Assembly: GCF_001439635.1 (NCBI RefSeq)
Contig: NZ_LMBZ01000001.1
Span: 248,001-312,000 of the forward strand
Direction: 5' to 3'
From: Solibacillus cecembensis
GTDB taxonomy: Bacteria > Bacillota > Bacilli > Bacillales_A > Planococcaceae
Length of the DNA stretch: 64,000 nucleotides
The notes below the pieces were generated by a model. It was given only the letters and a program-made list of their open reading frames with translations, made no database searches and was not told where the DNA came from. This document shows, piece by piece, positions 46,496-55,877 of the stretch. Numbering within the stretch: the first letter of the stretch is position 1; each line of letters starts with the position of its first letter. The translations under genes and the position numbers were made by a program.

Positions 46496-46865
46496 AAAAA
46501 TTCCCCCTTATTTGTATTCATAGTATAACATTCGGAATCTTCTATTTGCTACATGAAGATAGTATTTTCTCGAACAAACATCATATTACTCATATCATTA
46601 ATATCTATACTTTACGTTAGTATGTCTATATTAACTTGGGAATTTAAGGGGATTAATTATAAAAATGAGAATAATTAAGCGGGGGAGAATAGTATGTATA
46701 GGCTAGCAAAAATAGCTGGTTGGGTGACAAGTTTTATCTTTATTTAGAATTAATAGTGAGCTAGGAAGGACATTTACATTATGACCTTGTGATGTTCTTA
46801 TTTATAAAGCCAGTAAACCGAATCAATGCCAAATTAAAATTTTTTAAAACATTTCAAAAAAGTAA
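46496..46865. other. Spacer with one possible short peptide
   Basis: About 370 AT-rich bases. The only coding-like item is ATG 46694, 7 nt after GGGGGAG: MYRLAKIAGWVTSFIFI then TAG at 46745-46747. It could be a short membrane peptide or the stub of a lost gene. I see no tRNA or repeat. Confidence 0.4.
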
Positions 46866-46894
46866 TTGAAAATGATTTTCATTTAAATTATACT
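46866..46894 (+). promoter_or_regulatory. Promoter of the iron-uptake operon
   Basis: TTGAAA (46866-46871), 17 bases, then TATACT (46889-46894). The -35 and spacer are covered by a Fur-like palindrome and the transcription start region by another. Confidence 0.75.
46867..46881. promoter_or_regulatory. Fur box 1
   Basis: TGAAAATGATTTTCA is a 15-bp palindrome matching the core of the Bacillus Fur consensus (TGATAATNATTATCA) with two changes. It overlaps the -35 hexamer. Confidence 0.75.
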
Positions 46895-46901
46895 TACAAA
46901 C

Positions 46902-46920
46902 GATAATGAAAATCATTATC
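46902..46920. promoter_or_regulatory. Fur box 2
   Basis: GATAATGAAAATCATTATC matches the classic 19-bp Fur box GATAATGATAATCATTATC at 18 of 19 positions. It lies just downstream of the -10, so iron-loaded Fur would block initiation. Confidence 0.92.
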
Positions 46921-46945
46921 AATTATATTTTTAGGGGATGGAAAA

Positions 46946-47917
46946 ATGAATAAGAAATTTAGTGTTTTAGTTTTTTCTATTATTGCAACAATTGCAATTT
47001 TAGCTGCTTGTGGTAATGCAGAAGAGAAAGAAGTAAATTCTGCAAGTGCGGAGAAAGAAACAGCCACTTCTGAAACGAGAGTAATAGAGCATGTTTTAGG
47101 TACAACACAAATTACTGGCACACCTAAAAAAATCGTAACCTTATATCAAGGCGCTACGGATACACTTTTAGAATTTGGTGTGAAGCCTATTGGTGTAGTT
47201 GAATCTTGGGCTGAACAACCAATATATGAATATTTAAAATCAGATTTAGAAGGTGTTACGATTGTAGGATTGGAAACTCAACCAAACTTAGAAGAAATTG
47301 CAGCTTTAAAACCTGATTTAATTATCGCAACGCAAGTAAGACATGAAGAAATTTATGAACAATTATCACAAATTGCACCAACAGTTGTAAACACTACTTT
47401 ATATGACATTCATGAAACTACAAGTCTAATAGGGCAATCAATAGGGCAAGAAGATCAAGCTGAAAAATTGATAGCTGATTGGGAATCTCGAGTTGCTGAC
47501 TTTAAAGAAAAAATTGCAACGAATGAAAATTATCCATTTAGCGTAGCTGTCACAAATTACCGTGCAGATCATGCACGTGTTTATGTACAAGGATTTGCTG
47601 GTTCAATTCTTACCGAGCTTGGTTTTAAGGAGCCAAAAAATCTACAAGGACAAAAACTAGATATTGTGAAATTAAATGATAAAGAATCAATTTCACAAAT
47701 GGATGCAGATGTAATATTCCAATTCATGGAGGACGACGCAGCTGTAAAAAATACTTATAAAGAATGGTCTGAACATCCACTTTATTTAAATTTAGATGCG
47801 GTTAAAAATGAACAAGTATATACAGTAAATGAAATTGTTTGGAACTTAGCAGGTGGTTTACAATCGGCAAATTTAATGTTGGATGAATTATATACGCATT
47901 TCAAACTTGAAAAATAA
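46946..47917 (+). CDS. Iron-siderophore binding lipoprotein
   Basis: A 323-residue substrate-binding protein of the FecB/FhuD-type (TroA fold) with lipobox LAAC (Cys22). Landmarks are RVIEHVLGTTQITGTPKKIVTL, VGVVESWAEQ-like hinge strands, LKPDLIIATQ and a long interdomain helix. It delivers a ferric siderophore to the permeases encoded next. Similarity in flavour to Bacillus YfiY/YfhA substrate-binding proteins suggests a hydroxamate or catecholate ligand; this is not resolved. It follows two Fur boxes and is separated from the permease genes by a hairpin. Confidence 0.92.
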   Translation: MNKKFSVLVFSIIATIAILAACGNAEEKEVNSASAEKETATSETRVIEHVLGTTQITGTPKKIVTLYQGATDTLLEFGVKPIGVVESWAEQPIYEYLKSDLEGVTIVGLETQPNLEEIAALKPDLIIATQVRHEEIYEQLSQIAPTVVNTTLYDIHETTSLIGQSIGQEDQAEKLIADWESRVADFKEKIATNENYPFSVAVTNYRADHARVYVQGFAGSILTELGFKEPKNLQGQKLDIVKLNDKESISQMDADVIFQFMEDDAAVKNTYKEWSEHPLYLNLDAVKNEQVYTVNEIVWNLAGGLQSANLMLDELYTHFKLEK

Positions 47918-47926
47918 ATACTAATG

Positions 47927-47958
47927 AAAATGGGGAATCGATTTGAGTCCCCATTTTT
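47927..47958 (+). terminator. Intercistronic hairpin after the binding-protein gene
   Basis: AAAATGGGGA (47927-47936) pairs with TCCCCATTTT (47948-47957), followed by T. Such partial terminators commonly let the binding protein be made in excess over the permease. Confidence 0.75.
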
Positions 47959-47980
47959 CAGATAAATAAGAGGTTAGGAT

Positions 47981-48985
47981 ATGTTACATTCTTTTAGCTC
48001 TAAAATTATTGGAATCATCACACTTTTATTTCTCGTTGCACTTTTAATTTTTTGTAGCTTAGCAATGGGGCAAACTTCCATTTCATTTTCATTAGCTTTG
48101 GAAGTTTTGACACAATACAATCCAGAAAATCCGGATCATCTTATTATCGCTACCAGTAGATTAGCACGTGCAACGATTGCACTTACTGTAGGTATTGCAT
48201 TAGCTATTGCCGGAACGTTAATTCAAACATTAACAAGAAATCCACTAGCCTCCCCAGATTTACTTGGAATTAATGCTGGGGCAATATTTTTTATTGTTTT
48301 TGCTATCACTTGGTTAAATCTTCAATCATTGACTCAGTACATGTGGTTTGGTTTTCTCGGGGCTGCTGTTGCAGGTTTAGGCGTATTTTTTTTAAGTAGC
48401 CTAGGTCGTGATGGCTTAACACCGATTAAAGTTATTTTGGCCGGCACAGCATTATCTGCCCTTTTTATTTCATTTACACAAGGGATGTTAGTCATTGATG
48501 AACAATCGATTCAAACGGTATTATTTTGGATATCAGGTTCGATTGCGGGCAGAGATTTAAATATGCTATTTGCTGTTCTTCCGTTTTTAGTTACTGCCAT
48601 TATCATTAGTCTATTTATTGGGAAAGCAATGAATATTTTCGGATCGGGTGATGATGTAGCGAAAAGTTTAGGTCAAAATGTGGGTTTATTAAAAATCATA
48701 ATGGGAGTATTAATCATTATTTTAGCTGGAGGTTCTGTTGCGGTAGTCGGTTCTGTTGGATTTATTGGTTTAATTGTTCCGCATATTGCTAAAGGATTAG
48801 TTGGCACTGATTATCGATGGACACTGCCTTTCAGTGCTTTATTAGGTGCGGCGTTATTAATAGGAGCTGATATACTGGCACGATTTTTAATTAGCCCAAT
48901 GGAAGTCCCAATTGGGGTTATGACAGCACTTATTGGCGGACCATTCTTTATTTACTTAGCGAAAAAAGGGGTGTCTAAACAATGA
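47981..48985 (+). CDS. FecCD-type iron-siderophore permease 1
   Basis: A 334-residue permease with nine to ten helices. FecCD signatures are NPLASPDLLGINAGA after helix 2, and GSVGFIGLIVPHIAKGLVG with the PH residues that contact the ATPase. ATG 47981 behind AGAGGTTAGG. Its end overlaps the next permease gene by 4 bases (ATGA), so the two are translationally coupled and form a heterodimer. Confidence 0.95.
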   Translation: MLHSFSSKIIGIITLLFLVALLIFCSLAMGQTSISFSLALEVLTQYNPENPDHLIIATSRLARATIALTVGIALAIAGTLIQTLTRNPLASPDLLGINAGAIFFIVFAITWLNLQSLTQYMWFGFLGAAVAGLGVFFLSSLGRDGLTPIKVILAGTALSALFISFTQGMLVIDEQSIQTVLFWISGSIAGRDLNMLFAVLPFLVTAIIISLFIGKAMNIFGSGDDVAKSLGQNVGLLKIIMGVLIIILAGGSVAVVGSVGFIGLIVPHIAKGLVGTDYRWTLPFSALLGAALLIGADILARFLISPMEVPIGVMTALIGGPFFIYLAKKGVSKQ

Positions 48986-50016
48986 AGTATTGGACATTTC
49001 GTATGTTAAAAGAAAAGGTTTCATTTCAAATTACAAAAGGCTGGATGCAAGTATTTAGTATTGGATTATTATTATTAATTGCATTTTTCATATTAAGTTT
49101 ATCATCAGGTAGCAATTGGATTTCCCCTACACAAGTATTTATGCAACTTAGTAATATGACGGATGAGCATGCATTTGTTATCGAGACCCTTCGATTACCT
49201 CGAACATTGCTTGCAGTTCTAGTAGGTAGCGCATTAGGTATATCAGGGCTGATTTTACAAAGCATTGTGAGAAATCCACTAGCGTCACCTGATATTATTG
49301 GGATTACAAGTGGTGCTTCCTTTGGTGCTGTCCTTTTTATAAGTGTTGGCACTGGGGTCGTAAGTATGTCTTTATTGCCTTTTGCAGCAATAAGTGGTGG
49401 ATTAATAACAGCCACTTTCATTTACTTAATCTCTTGGAATAAAGGTGTTACACCTATTCGATTAGTTTTAATTGGTATAGGAATCTCCGCCATATTAAAA
49501 GCAGGTGTCACATTTTTATTAGTTTTTAGTGATACATACGTTGTTTCTAAAGCCTATATTTGGTTAACAGGAAGTTTATATGCGGCGACTTGGAATGATG
49601 TTACTTCACTTTTCTGGTGGATAATGATTCCATTACCAATCTTAATAATTTTAGGTAGAAGTATGAATGTAACAGAACTCGGTGATGATGTTGCGATTAG
49701 TATGGGAATAAAATTACAATGGCAACGACTTGTTTTCCTTGGGTGCGCAGTCATTTTAGCAGCAAGCTCTGCTGCATATGTTGGGGGAATTGAATTCGTC
49801 GGATTGATGGCGCCACATCTCGCGAGACGTTTAGTAGGGAAATCGTTTCTTGGATTAATTCCGATAACAGGAATAATTGGTGCTTTATTAGTCGTAATTG
49901 CAGACTTAATTGCTCGAACAATGTTCCTTCCTTTAGATATACCTGCTGGCGTATTTACAGCTGCAATCGGAGCACCATTCTTTATTTATTTATTATATAG
50001 AAATCGAAATCGTTAG
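48982..50016 (+). CDS. FecCD-type iron-siderophore permease 2
   Basis: A 344-residue permease pairing with the previous gene product. Signatures are NPLASPDIIGITSGASFGA and VGGIEFVGLMAPHLARRLVG. It starts within the end of permease 1, and 12 bases separate it from the ATPase gene. About nine hydrophobic helices are visible. Confidence 0.95.
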   Translation: MKYWTFRMLKEKVSFQITKGWMQVFSIGLLLLIAFFILSLSSGSNWISPTQVFMQLSNMTDEHAFVIETLRLPRTLLAVLVGSALGISGLILQSIVRNPLASPDIIGITSGASFGAVLFISVGTGVVSMSLLPFAAISGGLITATFIYLISWNKGVTPIRLVLIGIGISAILKAGVTFLLVFSDTYVVSKAYIWLTGSLYAATWNDVTSLFWWIMIPLPILIILGRSMNVTELGDDVAISMGIKLQWQRLVFLGCAVILAASSAAYVGGIEFVGLMAPHLARRLVGKSFLGLIPITGIIGALLVVIADLIARTMFLPLDIPAGVFTAAIGAPFFIYLLYRNRNR

Positions 50017-50028
50017 GAGGATACTCAG

Positions 50029-50823
50029 ATGAATGGGCTTCAAACAAAAAAATTAACATTAAAATACGGGGATCAGCCAATTATTGAGAATCTCGATTTT
50101 GACATACCAATCGAAAAAATTACAGTACTTGTAGGTGCAAATGGCAGTGGGAAATCAACATTATTACGCTCGTTAGCACGCTTACTTAATCCAACATCTG
50201 GAGAAATATTTATAGATACGCAAAAATTACAAGACATATCGACGAAACAAATTGCCAAAAAGCTTGCCATTTTACCACAAGGGCCCGTTGCACCTGAAGG
50301 AATTACTGTACATCAGTTAGTAAAACAAGGTCGTTATCCACACCAAAAATGGTTTCAGCAGTGGTCAAAAGAAGATGAGGAATTAGTTGAAAAGGCACTA
50401 ATTGCAACTCAACTACTCCCATTAAAAGACCGACAAGTTGATGCTTTGTCAGGTGGGCAACGTCAGCGGGCATGGATTGCAATGACATTGGCGCAAGAAA
50501 CACCGATCATTTTATTAGATGAGCCAACAACCTATTTAGATATGACGCATCAAATTGAATTATTAGATTTTTTATTTGACTTAAATCGCGAGTATAAGCG
50601 AACGATTGTTATGGTATTACATGATTTAAATTTGGCATGTCGTTATGCAGATAATTTAGTAGCGATTCATGATAAGAAAGTGGCTGTCCAAGGTACACCT
50701 GAGGAAATTGTTACAACTGAAATGGTAAAAGAAATTTTTAATTTGGATGCACTGATTAAAGCGGATCCCTATTTTGGAACTCCCCTATGTATTCCAAAAG
50801 GAAAAGGACGCCGTGTCAAATGA
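50029..50823 (+). CDS. Iron-siderophore ABC ATPase (FecE/FhuC/YusV-like)
   Basis: A 264-residue ATPase that powers uptake through the preceding permeases. Walker [11 protein letters not shown]-loop [10 protein letters not shown], signature [10 protein letters not shown], Walker [13 protein letters not shown] and switch [16 protein letters not shown] 50029 behind AGGAGG. The last codons overlap the start of the reductase gene (ATGA at 50820). Confidence 0.95.
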   Translation: MNGLQTKKLTLKYGDQPIIENLDFDIPIEKITVLVGANGSGKSTLLRSLARLLNPTSGEIFIDTQKLQDISTKQIAKKLAILPQGPVAPEGITVHQLVKQGRYPHQKWFQQWSKEDEELVEKALIATQLLPLKDRQVDALSGGQRQRAWIAMTLAQETPIILLDEPTTYLDMTHQIELLDFLFDLNREYKRTIVMVLHDLNLACRYADNLVAIHDKKVAVQGTPEEIVTTEMVKEIFNLDALIKADPYFGTPLCIPKGKGRRVK

Positions 50824-51461
50824 ACTTAGAAGGTTATGGTGTAACTACTTCTGATTTAGAAATTGGAATACCACTGTCACATTTGGAAGATAAGAAACTC
50901 CTCTTACCGATTATCAATCAATATGCCCATTATTTAGAAACGGATAATTTAGCAATTGCAGGATCCTTATTTTTTAAACGCTATGCTGTATTAACGGCTG
51001 CTGCTGCGCTAGATTACTATGGCTTACAGCAAAAAAGAGTGGATTGGTTAAAAAATGCAACTTTTGATTTATCGCAATTTAAATTATTTGTTCGAGGTAC
51101 GGTAAAATCTGAAATGGCAGGTTGTTGGGAAGACCAAATACTATCGCGCCATTTGTTTCGATTAGTTGAAATGATATCAAAGGAATGCAAAATTAATAAA
51201 AATATTTTATGGGAAAATGTTGCGGTAAGATTAAACGCTGTACTCAAGCGAAATCAGATAAAGTATCCATTCAATCATTTGGAATTTGTTCATAGTAGAA
51301 TTACACAATGTTCACCTCAATGGCTTGAACATATGGATAACCCTCTAAAAAAATATTGCCATCTAATTTATACCGAGCGCAAAACTTGCTGTCGTTATTA
51401 TCAATTAGAGAAAAAAGAAGATGGCATGGATTATTGTCTTGTTTGCCCTTTAAAAAAATGA
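50820..51461 (+). CDS. FhuF-like ferric siderophore reductase
   Basis: A 213-residue cytoplasmic protein ending in CCRYYQLEK...DYCLVCPLK: a CC-x14-C-x2-C set that resembles the 2Fe-2S site of FhuF (CC-x10-C-x2-C in E. coli). FhuF-type proteins reduce Fe(III) in imported siderophores to release iron. ATG 50820 overlaps the ATPase stop, confirming it belongs to the uptake operon. Its N-terminal 150 residues carry the IucA/IucC C-terminal-like helical fold. The longer cysteine spacing makes cluster binding likely rather than proven. Confidence 0.86.
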   Translation: MNLEGYGVTTSDLEIGIPLSHLEDKKLLLPIINQYAHYLETDNLAIAGSLFFKRYAVLTAAAALDYYGLQQKRVDWLKNATFDLSQFKLFVRGTVKSEMAGCWEDQILSRHLFRLVEMISKECKINKNILWENVAVRLNAVLKRNQIKYPFNHLEFVHSRITQCSPQWLEHMDNPLKKYCHLIYTERKTCCRYYQLEKKEDGMDYCLVCPLKK

Positions 51462-51481
51462 TATAAAACAGATTTAGGTAA

Positions 51482-51523
51482 AATGAAAAGGCATGTGTTC
51501 GATATAATATCGAACACATGCCT
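51482..51523 (-). terminator. Perfect palindromic terminator, reverse direction
   Basis: AGGCATGTGTTCGATAT (from 51489) is a perfect 17-bp inverse of ATATCGAACACATGCCT with a 1-nt centre. Read leftward it is followed by TTTCATTTT, so it terminates the MerR/DUF3967 transcript; read rightward no T-run follows. Confidence 0.72.
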
Positions 51524-51624
51524 AATGCGCTGCCTAGTGAAAAAATCGTGTCTAATATTTAAGAGGCACTTCAAACAATTAACTTGTCTTGTAAGCCTGC
51601 TCAACTTTTGATGAAAGTTATCCG

Positions 51625-52275
51625 TTATTTAAACAACTTCCCAAACAAACTTTTTCCCTGTTTTTCGGATTCTGATATGGTTGTAGGGTGAAGCTCTTGT
51701 TGCGCAACGTTAAGTTTATTCAGTGTACTCATGATTGCGCTGTTTTGCTGTTCGACACGGTCGAGCTGGCGTTGCTGCGCGGAGGAGTTTGGCTCATTTG
51801 CTTGCTCCATAATATGTTGCATCATGACGCCAAACTGTTGCTTTAATGTTTGGTTTTGCTCAATCAATAGCTCATTTTGAGTACGTTGCTCTTCGATTAA
51901 AGTTAATAGCTGCCCATTTTTTTGCTCAATGCCGTAAATATGAGTTGCGATTAGTTCCATTGAATTTGATAAATCTTCAAATTGTGATACTTGATTTGAT
52001 GATGGAATTATAGCATGCTGTAAAATTTCTGCGGGCTCGAATTTTGGACTGGTTACGGTTTGCGCCGCTTCTTTTAATTTTAAGCCACGGTTTTTATATA
52101 AAGTTAAAAAGGCTTGCAATATTATTAAATCATCGTCTGAAAATTGGCGATGCATACGGTTATTGCGTCGTACTTCATATCCGTGCTCTTCTAGAATGGT
52201 TATGTAATGTTGTAATGATGCTTTACTAATGCCGAGTTGTTCAGCAAATGCACCAGTTGCATATAGTGCGGACAT
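51625..52275 (-). CDS. MerR-like / DUF3967 DNA-binding protein
   Basis: A 216-residue protein: N-terminal MerR-type winged helix (YATGAFAEQLGISKASLQHYITILEEHGYEVRR, residues 5-38, then RQFSDDDLIILQAF). A long glutamine-rich coiled coil follows (residues 100-195). Similar DUF3967 proteins occur on Bacillus plasmids and chromosomes and resemble RacA-like DNA-anchoring proteins; a regulatory or segregation role is possible. ATG 52275, AAGGAG upstream. Confidence 0.78.
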   Translation of the reverse strand: MSALYATGAFAEQLGISKASLQHYITILEEHGYEVRRNNRMHRQFSDDDLIILQAFLTLYKNRGLKLKEAAQTVTSPKFEPAEILQHAIIPSSNQVSQFEDLSNSMELIATHIYGIEQKNGQLLTLIEEQRTQNELLIEQNQTLKQQFGVMMQHIMEQANEPNSSAQQRQLDRVEQQNSAIMSTLNKLNVAQQELHPTTISESEKQGKSLFGKLFK

Positions 52276-52616
52276 GGTTCAAACTCCTTTAATATCAAAA
52301 AAATAATAAACTAATATTAATTATACGTCTTAAGTAATGGTGTTGTGAAGCGAAAACATTGCGGTAATGATATTTCGGGTAGAAAGAAATAAAGTTGATC
52401 CATGATAGGATGGAATTGAAGGGGAATTTGTCGGGGGTGGGTTTCCTTATAATACAGAAATGGGCAGGAAATATTTTTAAATATCAAATATTAAGCGTGA
52501 TTATTGAGAGATGAAGCCTAATCCCTTTGTAAAAGAGAATTAGGCTACTCTATTTTTTCTAAGTAATGATTCAACAACTTAATAGGATTGACCGAGAGCT
52601 GTATCAAAAAGTGTGC
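52276..52616. other. Spacer with an orphan terminator
   Basis: 340 bases without a convincing gene. AGCCTAAT (52515-52522) pairs with ATTAGGCT (52539-52546), followed by ACTCTATTTTTTCT: a rightward terminator with no gene in front of it. It may be left from a deleted gene, or it may end a short untranslated RNA. Confidence 0.5.
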
Positions 52617-54782
52617 TTACTTTTTATAGGTCGAATTTCTTTTAAAATTCGTCGTTTGTGTATTATTTTCAAATTCAAAAGTAATTTTTTCACCATCAAA
52701 TAGTAACGCAGCACTAAACCTTTTCCCAGCTTTAGATTTCAAACCTCTAATTACAGCCGTTTTGCCTTTCGTACATAAATCTTTAATGTTTTTTTCGGAC
52801 AATTTCTTTCCTAACATTTGCCCTGGAAAGGATTGTTTACATCCATTTTCATGCTCCGAGCAGCGATAGTAAGTTTTTCTTTGAATGATATTGCCTTTTT
52901 TACAAGTAGGGCAGGGCGCAATGACAGTTATTACCTGATTAGCTGTGATGCTTTGATCTAATCCTTGGACTTGTAATTGCTGCGGAACTTCTTGTATTAA
53001 TTTATCGATAAATTTTGCAACGGTTTCGATAAAATGCTTCGGTGAGCCTTCTCCATTCCCGATTTTCTTTAAATAGGCTTCCCATTTGGCTGTCATAGAG
53101 GGACTAGAAAGGAGGTTTCCTTCTATTGATTGGCAAAGAATCTCTCCTTTTGGCGTAACGCTGACAATATTTTGATTTACTGCAATATAGCCATGCCTTT
53201 TAACCGTTTCAATAATGCCACTTCGGGTTGCTTCCGTACCAAGACCTTCAACTTCTTTTAAAATCTCCATCTCTACTTCATTTTCAATCGCTTTTCCACA
53301 TGTTTTCATCATGCCAATTAATTGACCTTCTGTGTACGGTTTAGGGGGAGTAGTCATCCCTTCTATCATTTTGATGACGCCTAGCACTTTTTCATTGTTT
53401 GTGAGCTTAGGGAGAGTCGGAGTGACCTCTTTTTTTGATTCCGTGAAAAGTTCTTTCCACCCTTTACTAATTTCCGTGTTTCCAGTTGTTTCAAATAAAA
53501 GGCTATTCACGTCAGTAATAATTTTTGTTTCTTCATAAATATAATCCGAATGAAACATGGCGAGCGTTGTTTTTAATATTTCAAAATATAAGTTACGCTC
53601 TTCAATAGATAATCCTTGTAATTTTCTTTCAGTAGGAATGCTTTTTGTTGGAACGATGGCGTAGTGTTCCTGAACTTTAGAATTATCTACATAACGCTTA
53701 TTTGGCCGGTTGGAAGCGATAGGGAACGAGACATTGGCGATTCGTTGGTAAGCTTCCACATTGTTTGCAAGATAAGTAAATTCATTATTCGTAATAAATT
53801 GTGTGTCAGTCCGCGGGTAGGTTACTAGCTTCTTCTCATACAAGCTTTGCGCAGCTTTTAACACGTTAGCAGGGCTATATTTCCATTTTTTATTGGCAAT
53901 GGCTTGTAGCGTCGATAAAGCATGCAATTTAGGTGACTTGGCACGCTTTTCTTTTTTTGTGATGGATTTTACAAAACCTTCATTTTGCTCTGAGATGTTA
54001 TGCTGTTGCAACAGTTGCAGAATGTCCTCTTTTTTCTCACTTTTAATCTTTACTTTCCCTTTATATGTACCATTTTTCGCCTTGAAATTTCCCTCAATTT
54101 CATAGAAAGGGGTCGGAACAAAGACTTCGATTTCCTTTTGACGTTGATAAATGAGATAGACCGTTGGGGACTGCACTCGTCCAATCGAAAGACTTTCATT
54201 GAAGCCTTTTTGCTGCAAGAGTAGCGTATAAAGCCGGCTGCCATTCATCCCAACGAGCCAATCGCTAATTTGGCGCGTTTTTGCTTCATGATAAAGTAAT
54301 AAATCCTTTTTGTTATCCTGAAGGTTATTAAATCCTTTTCGTACTTCATCGACTTCCAATGAATTGATCCATAGTCGCTTAATCGTTTTATTTTTCACGC
54401 CTGTCATCGTGTGAATGGAATAAAAAATATTAGAACCTTCCCGATCGCAATCACAGCCATTAATAATCGTTGAAACAGTTGGATCCGTGAACAACTTTTT
54501 AATAAAATTGAACTGTACTTTTTTATCAGAAGAAACTTTATGTTCATATTTACTTGGCAAAATCGGTAAAGACGCTAAATTCCATGATGTCCATTCTTTT
54601 TGATATTCTTTTGGTTCCTTCAACTCAACTAAATGCCCAATTCCCCACGTAATGATTGCGCCAGAAGGAAAGGTACTGCACGGATTTAATTCAATATGTG
54701 TTTTGTGACGTGCTTTTACTGAAAAAGCATCGGCATAGGCTTTTGCTTGTGATGGTTTTTCGGCTAGGATAACGGTTTTCAT
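52617..54782 (-). CDS. topB: DNA topoisomerase III
   Basis: Type IA topoisomerase of 721 residues that decatenates DNA and resolves recombination intermediates. The TOPRIM domain begins TVILAEKPSQAKAYADA, with DCDREG near residue 105. The active-site tyrosine lies in YPRTDTQFI (about residue 320). A C-terminal zinc-ribbon-like set (CPTCKKG...YRCSE...C) is included in the 640-680 region. ATG 54782 follows AGAGGTG; the frame's upstream extension is rejected. A shorter copy of this promoter and start lies at 58.4 kb. No plasmid genes are adjacent. Confidence 0.95.
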   Translation of the reverse strand: MKTVILAEKPSQAKAYADAFSVKARHKTHIELNPCSTFPSGAIITWGIGHLVELKEPKEYQKEWTSWNLASLPILPSKYEHKVSSDKKVQFNFIKKLFTDPTVSTIINGCDCDREGSNIFYSIHTMTGVKNKTIKRLWINSLEVDEVRKGFNNLQDNKKDLLLYHEAKTRQISDWLVGMNGSRLYTLLLQQKGFNESLSIGRVQSPTVYLIYQRQKEIEVFVPTPFYEIEGNFKAKNGTYKGKVKIKSEKKEDILQLLQQHNISEQNEGFVKSITKKEKRAKSPKLHALSTLQAIANKKWKYSPANVLKAAQSLYEKKLVTYPRTDTQFITNNEFTYLANNVEAYQRIANVSFPIASNRPNKRYVDNSKVQEHYAIVPTKSIPTERKLQGLSIEERNLYFEILKTTLAMFHSDYIYEETKIITDVNSLLFETTGNTEISKGWKELFTESKKEVTPTLPKLTNNEKVLGVIKMIEGMTTPPKPYTEGQLIGMMKTCGKAIENEVEMEILKEVEGLGTEATRSGIIETVKRHGYIAVNQNIVSVTPKGEILCQSIEGNLLSSPSMTAKWEAYLKKIGNGEGSPKHFIETVAKFIDKLIQEVPQQLQVQGLDQSITANQVITVIAPCPTCKKGNIIQRKTYYRCSEHENGCKQSFPGQMLGKKLSEKNIKDLCTKGKTAVIRGLKSKAGKRFSAALLFDGEKITFEFENNTQTTNFKRNSTYKK

Positions 54783-54860
54783 GATAACACCTCTTTTCTT
54801 TTTGCGGAGAAACATTAGTTCTTATAGTTGAATTATCGCATATAAGGAGGTGGTTTCCAA

Positions 54861-54932
54861 ATGCATGATTAAGATCAATTAGGAACCTATATTGCTATAA
54901 AGAATTGTGTTGAAACAGGTAACCGTGCCTGA
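54861..54932 (+). pseudogene. Possible remnant ORF with stop at codon 4
   Basis: A consensus ribosome site AAGGAGGTGG (54844-54853) precedes ATG 54861, but the fourth codon is TAA (54870-54872). The same frame then continues DQLGTYIAIKNCVETG and ends at TGA 54930-54932. The good ribosome site ahead of a nearly immediate stop suggests decay of a small gene, or it may be chance. Confidence 0.35.
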
Positions 54933-54986
54933 TATAAAATGATCCGGTTGTTTTTGTCGATATCATTCAATGTGCATGAGTATGCC

Positions 54987-55769
54987 TCACTGTATGAGCA
55001 GTTGTATCTGATAATTCCATTGCAAAACCCCAGTTATCACAATGCAGTGAAGAATGACATCTGGATACATACCAAATTCTGATTTGGCCTTTTGCAGTAA
55101 TTTCTGCAATACGATATCCTTATTCTCTTCAGTGCAATTGGCACATAAATACTTGCCCTCTGGTAGTACTGTTAACCCCTCTATAGAAGGATATTTCAAG
55201 CAAACGGCAAACAACCGCGTTTTTTCTGATGTTGTAAATATTCCTGCCATATCTTCGAACAAAAATTGTGGTTGCAGCGCTTCTTCGATTTGCTTATAAA
55301 AGTGATCGTGATAATTCCATAAGTTTTTTGTCGTAGGGTATTCCAATTTATCAGAAATCATGATGACCCTTTCTGAGAGATGTTTTACAAAGAATTCCTC
55401 ATTTTGGCTATCTACGTTGTTTAATTTCTTTTCATAATCTGTATAGGCACGTTTAATTCTTGTTTTTGCATATTGCAGGTGAGCGATTTTCTCGTCTGCC
55501 TTTTTTTCTGCTTGTTTTAAAAGTGCAATGATTTTTGGGAGTTCATTCTGCTGCAAAACGTCTTTTATCTCCATCAAAGTTAAATCCATTGTTTTGAGCA
55601 GTTCAATTGTTTGCAGTTGTACGAGCTCCTGCTCAGAATAGTACCGATATCCAGTCTGTTCATCTTTATGACATGGCTTTACTAAATCGATTCGATCATA
55701 ATGCCTCAAAGTTTCACTAGTCATGCTTACTTTTTCTGCTGCTTGTTTAATTGTATATAAAATATCCAC
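54987..55769 (-). CDS. MerR-family regulator with GyrI-like ligand domain
   Basis: A 260-residue MerR regulator: winged helix at residues 5-70 (IKQAAEKVSMTSETLRHYDRIDLVKP...GYRYYSEQEL), coiled-coil dimer helix to about 120, and a C-terminal effector domain of the GyrI/BmrR type (residues 125-255). Such proteins sense lipophilic drugs and activate exporters. It diverges from an ABC ATPase gene 108 bases away, likely its target. ATG 55769 after AGGGG. Confidence 0.85.
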   Translation of the reverse strand: MDILYTIKQAAEKVSMTSETLRHYDRIDLVKPCHKDEQTGYRYYSEQELVQLQTIELLKTMDLTLMEIKDVLQQNELPKIIALLKQAEKKADEKIAHLQYAKTRIKRAYTDYEKKLNNVDSQNEEFFVKHLSERVIMISDKLEYPTTKNLWNYHDHFYKQIEEALQPQFLFEDMAGIFTTSEKTRLFAVCLKYPSIEGLTVLPEGKYLCANCTEENKDIVLQKLLQKAKSEFGMYPDVILHCIVITGVLQWNYQIQLLIQ

Positions 55770-55877
55770 AAATCCCCTCTTGACCTATGTGTAACACAAA
55801 GGTTTACAGTGAAATTATATCATGTACTGAAAAAATCGCAAAGGCATGAAAAAGTAAAGTAAGTGAGGTAGCAAGCT

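Noticed and set aside
52617-54782. Plasmid or conjugative element signature around topB
   Set aside because: Topoisomerase III occurs on conjugative elements, but no relaxase, replication or conjugation gene is nearby.
54901-54986. Continuation of the small remnant ORF after 54932
   Set aside because: Frames past the TGA do not extend into a recognisable product.
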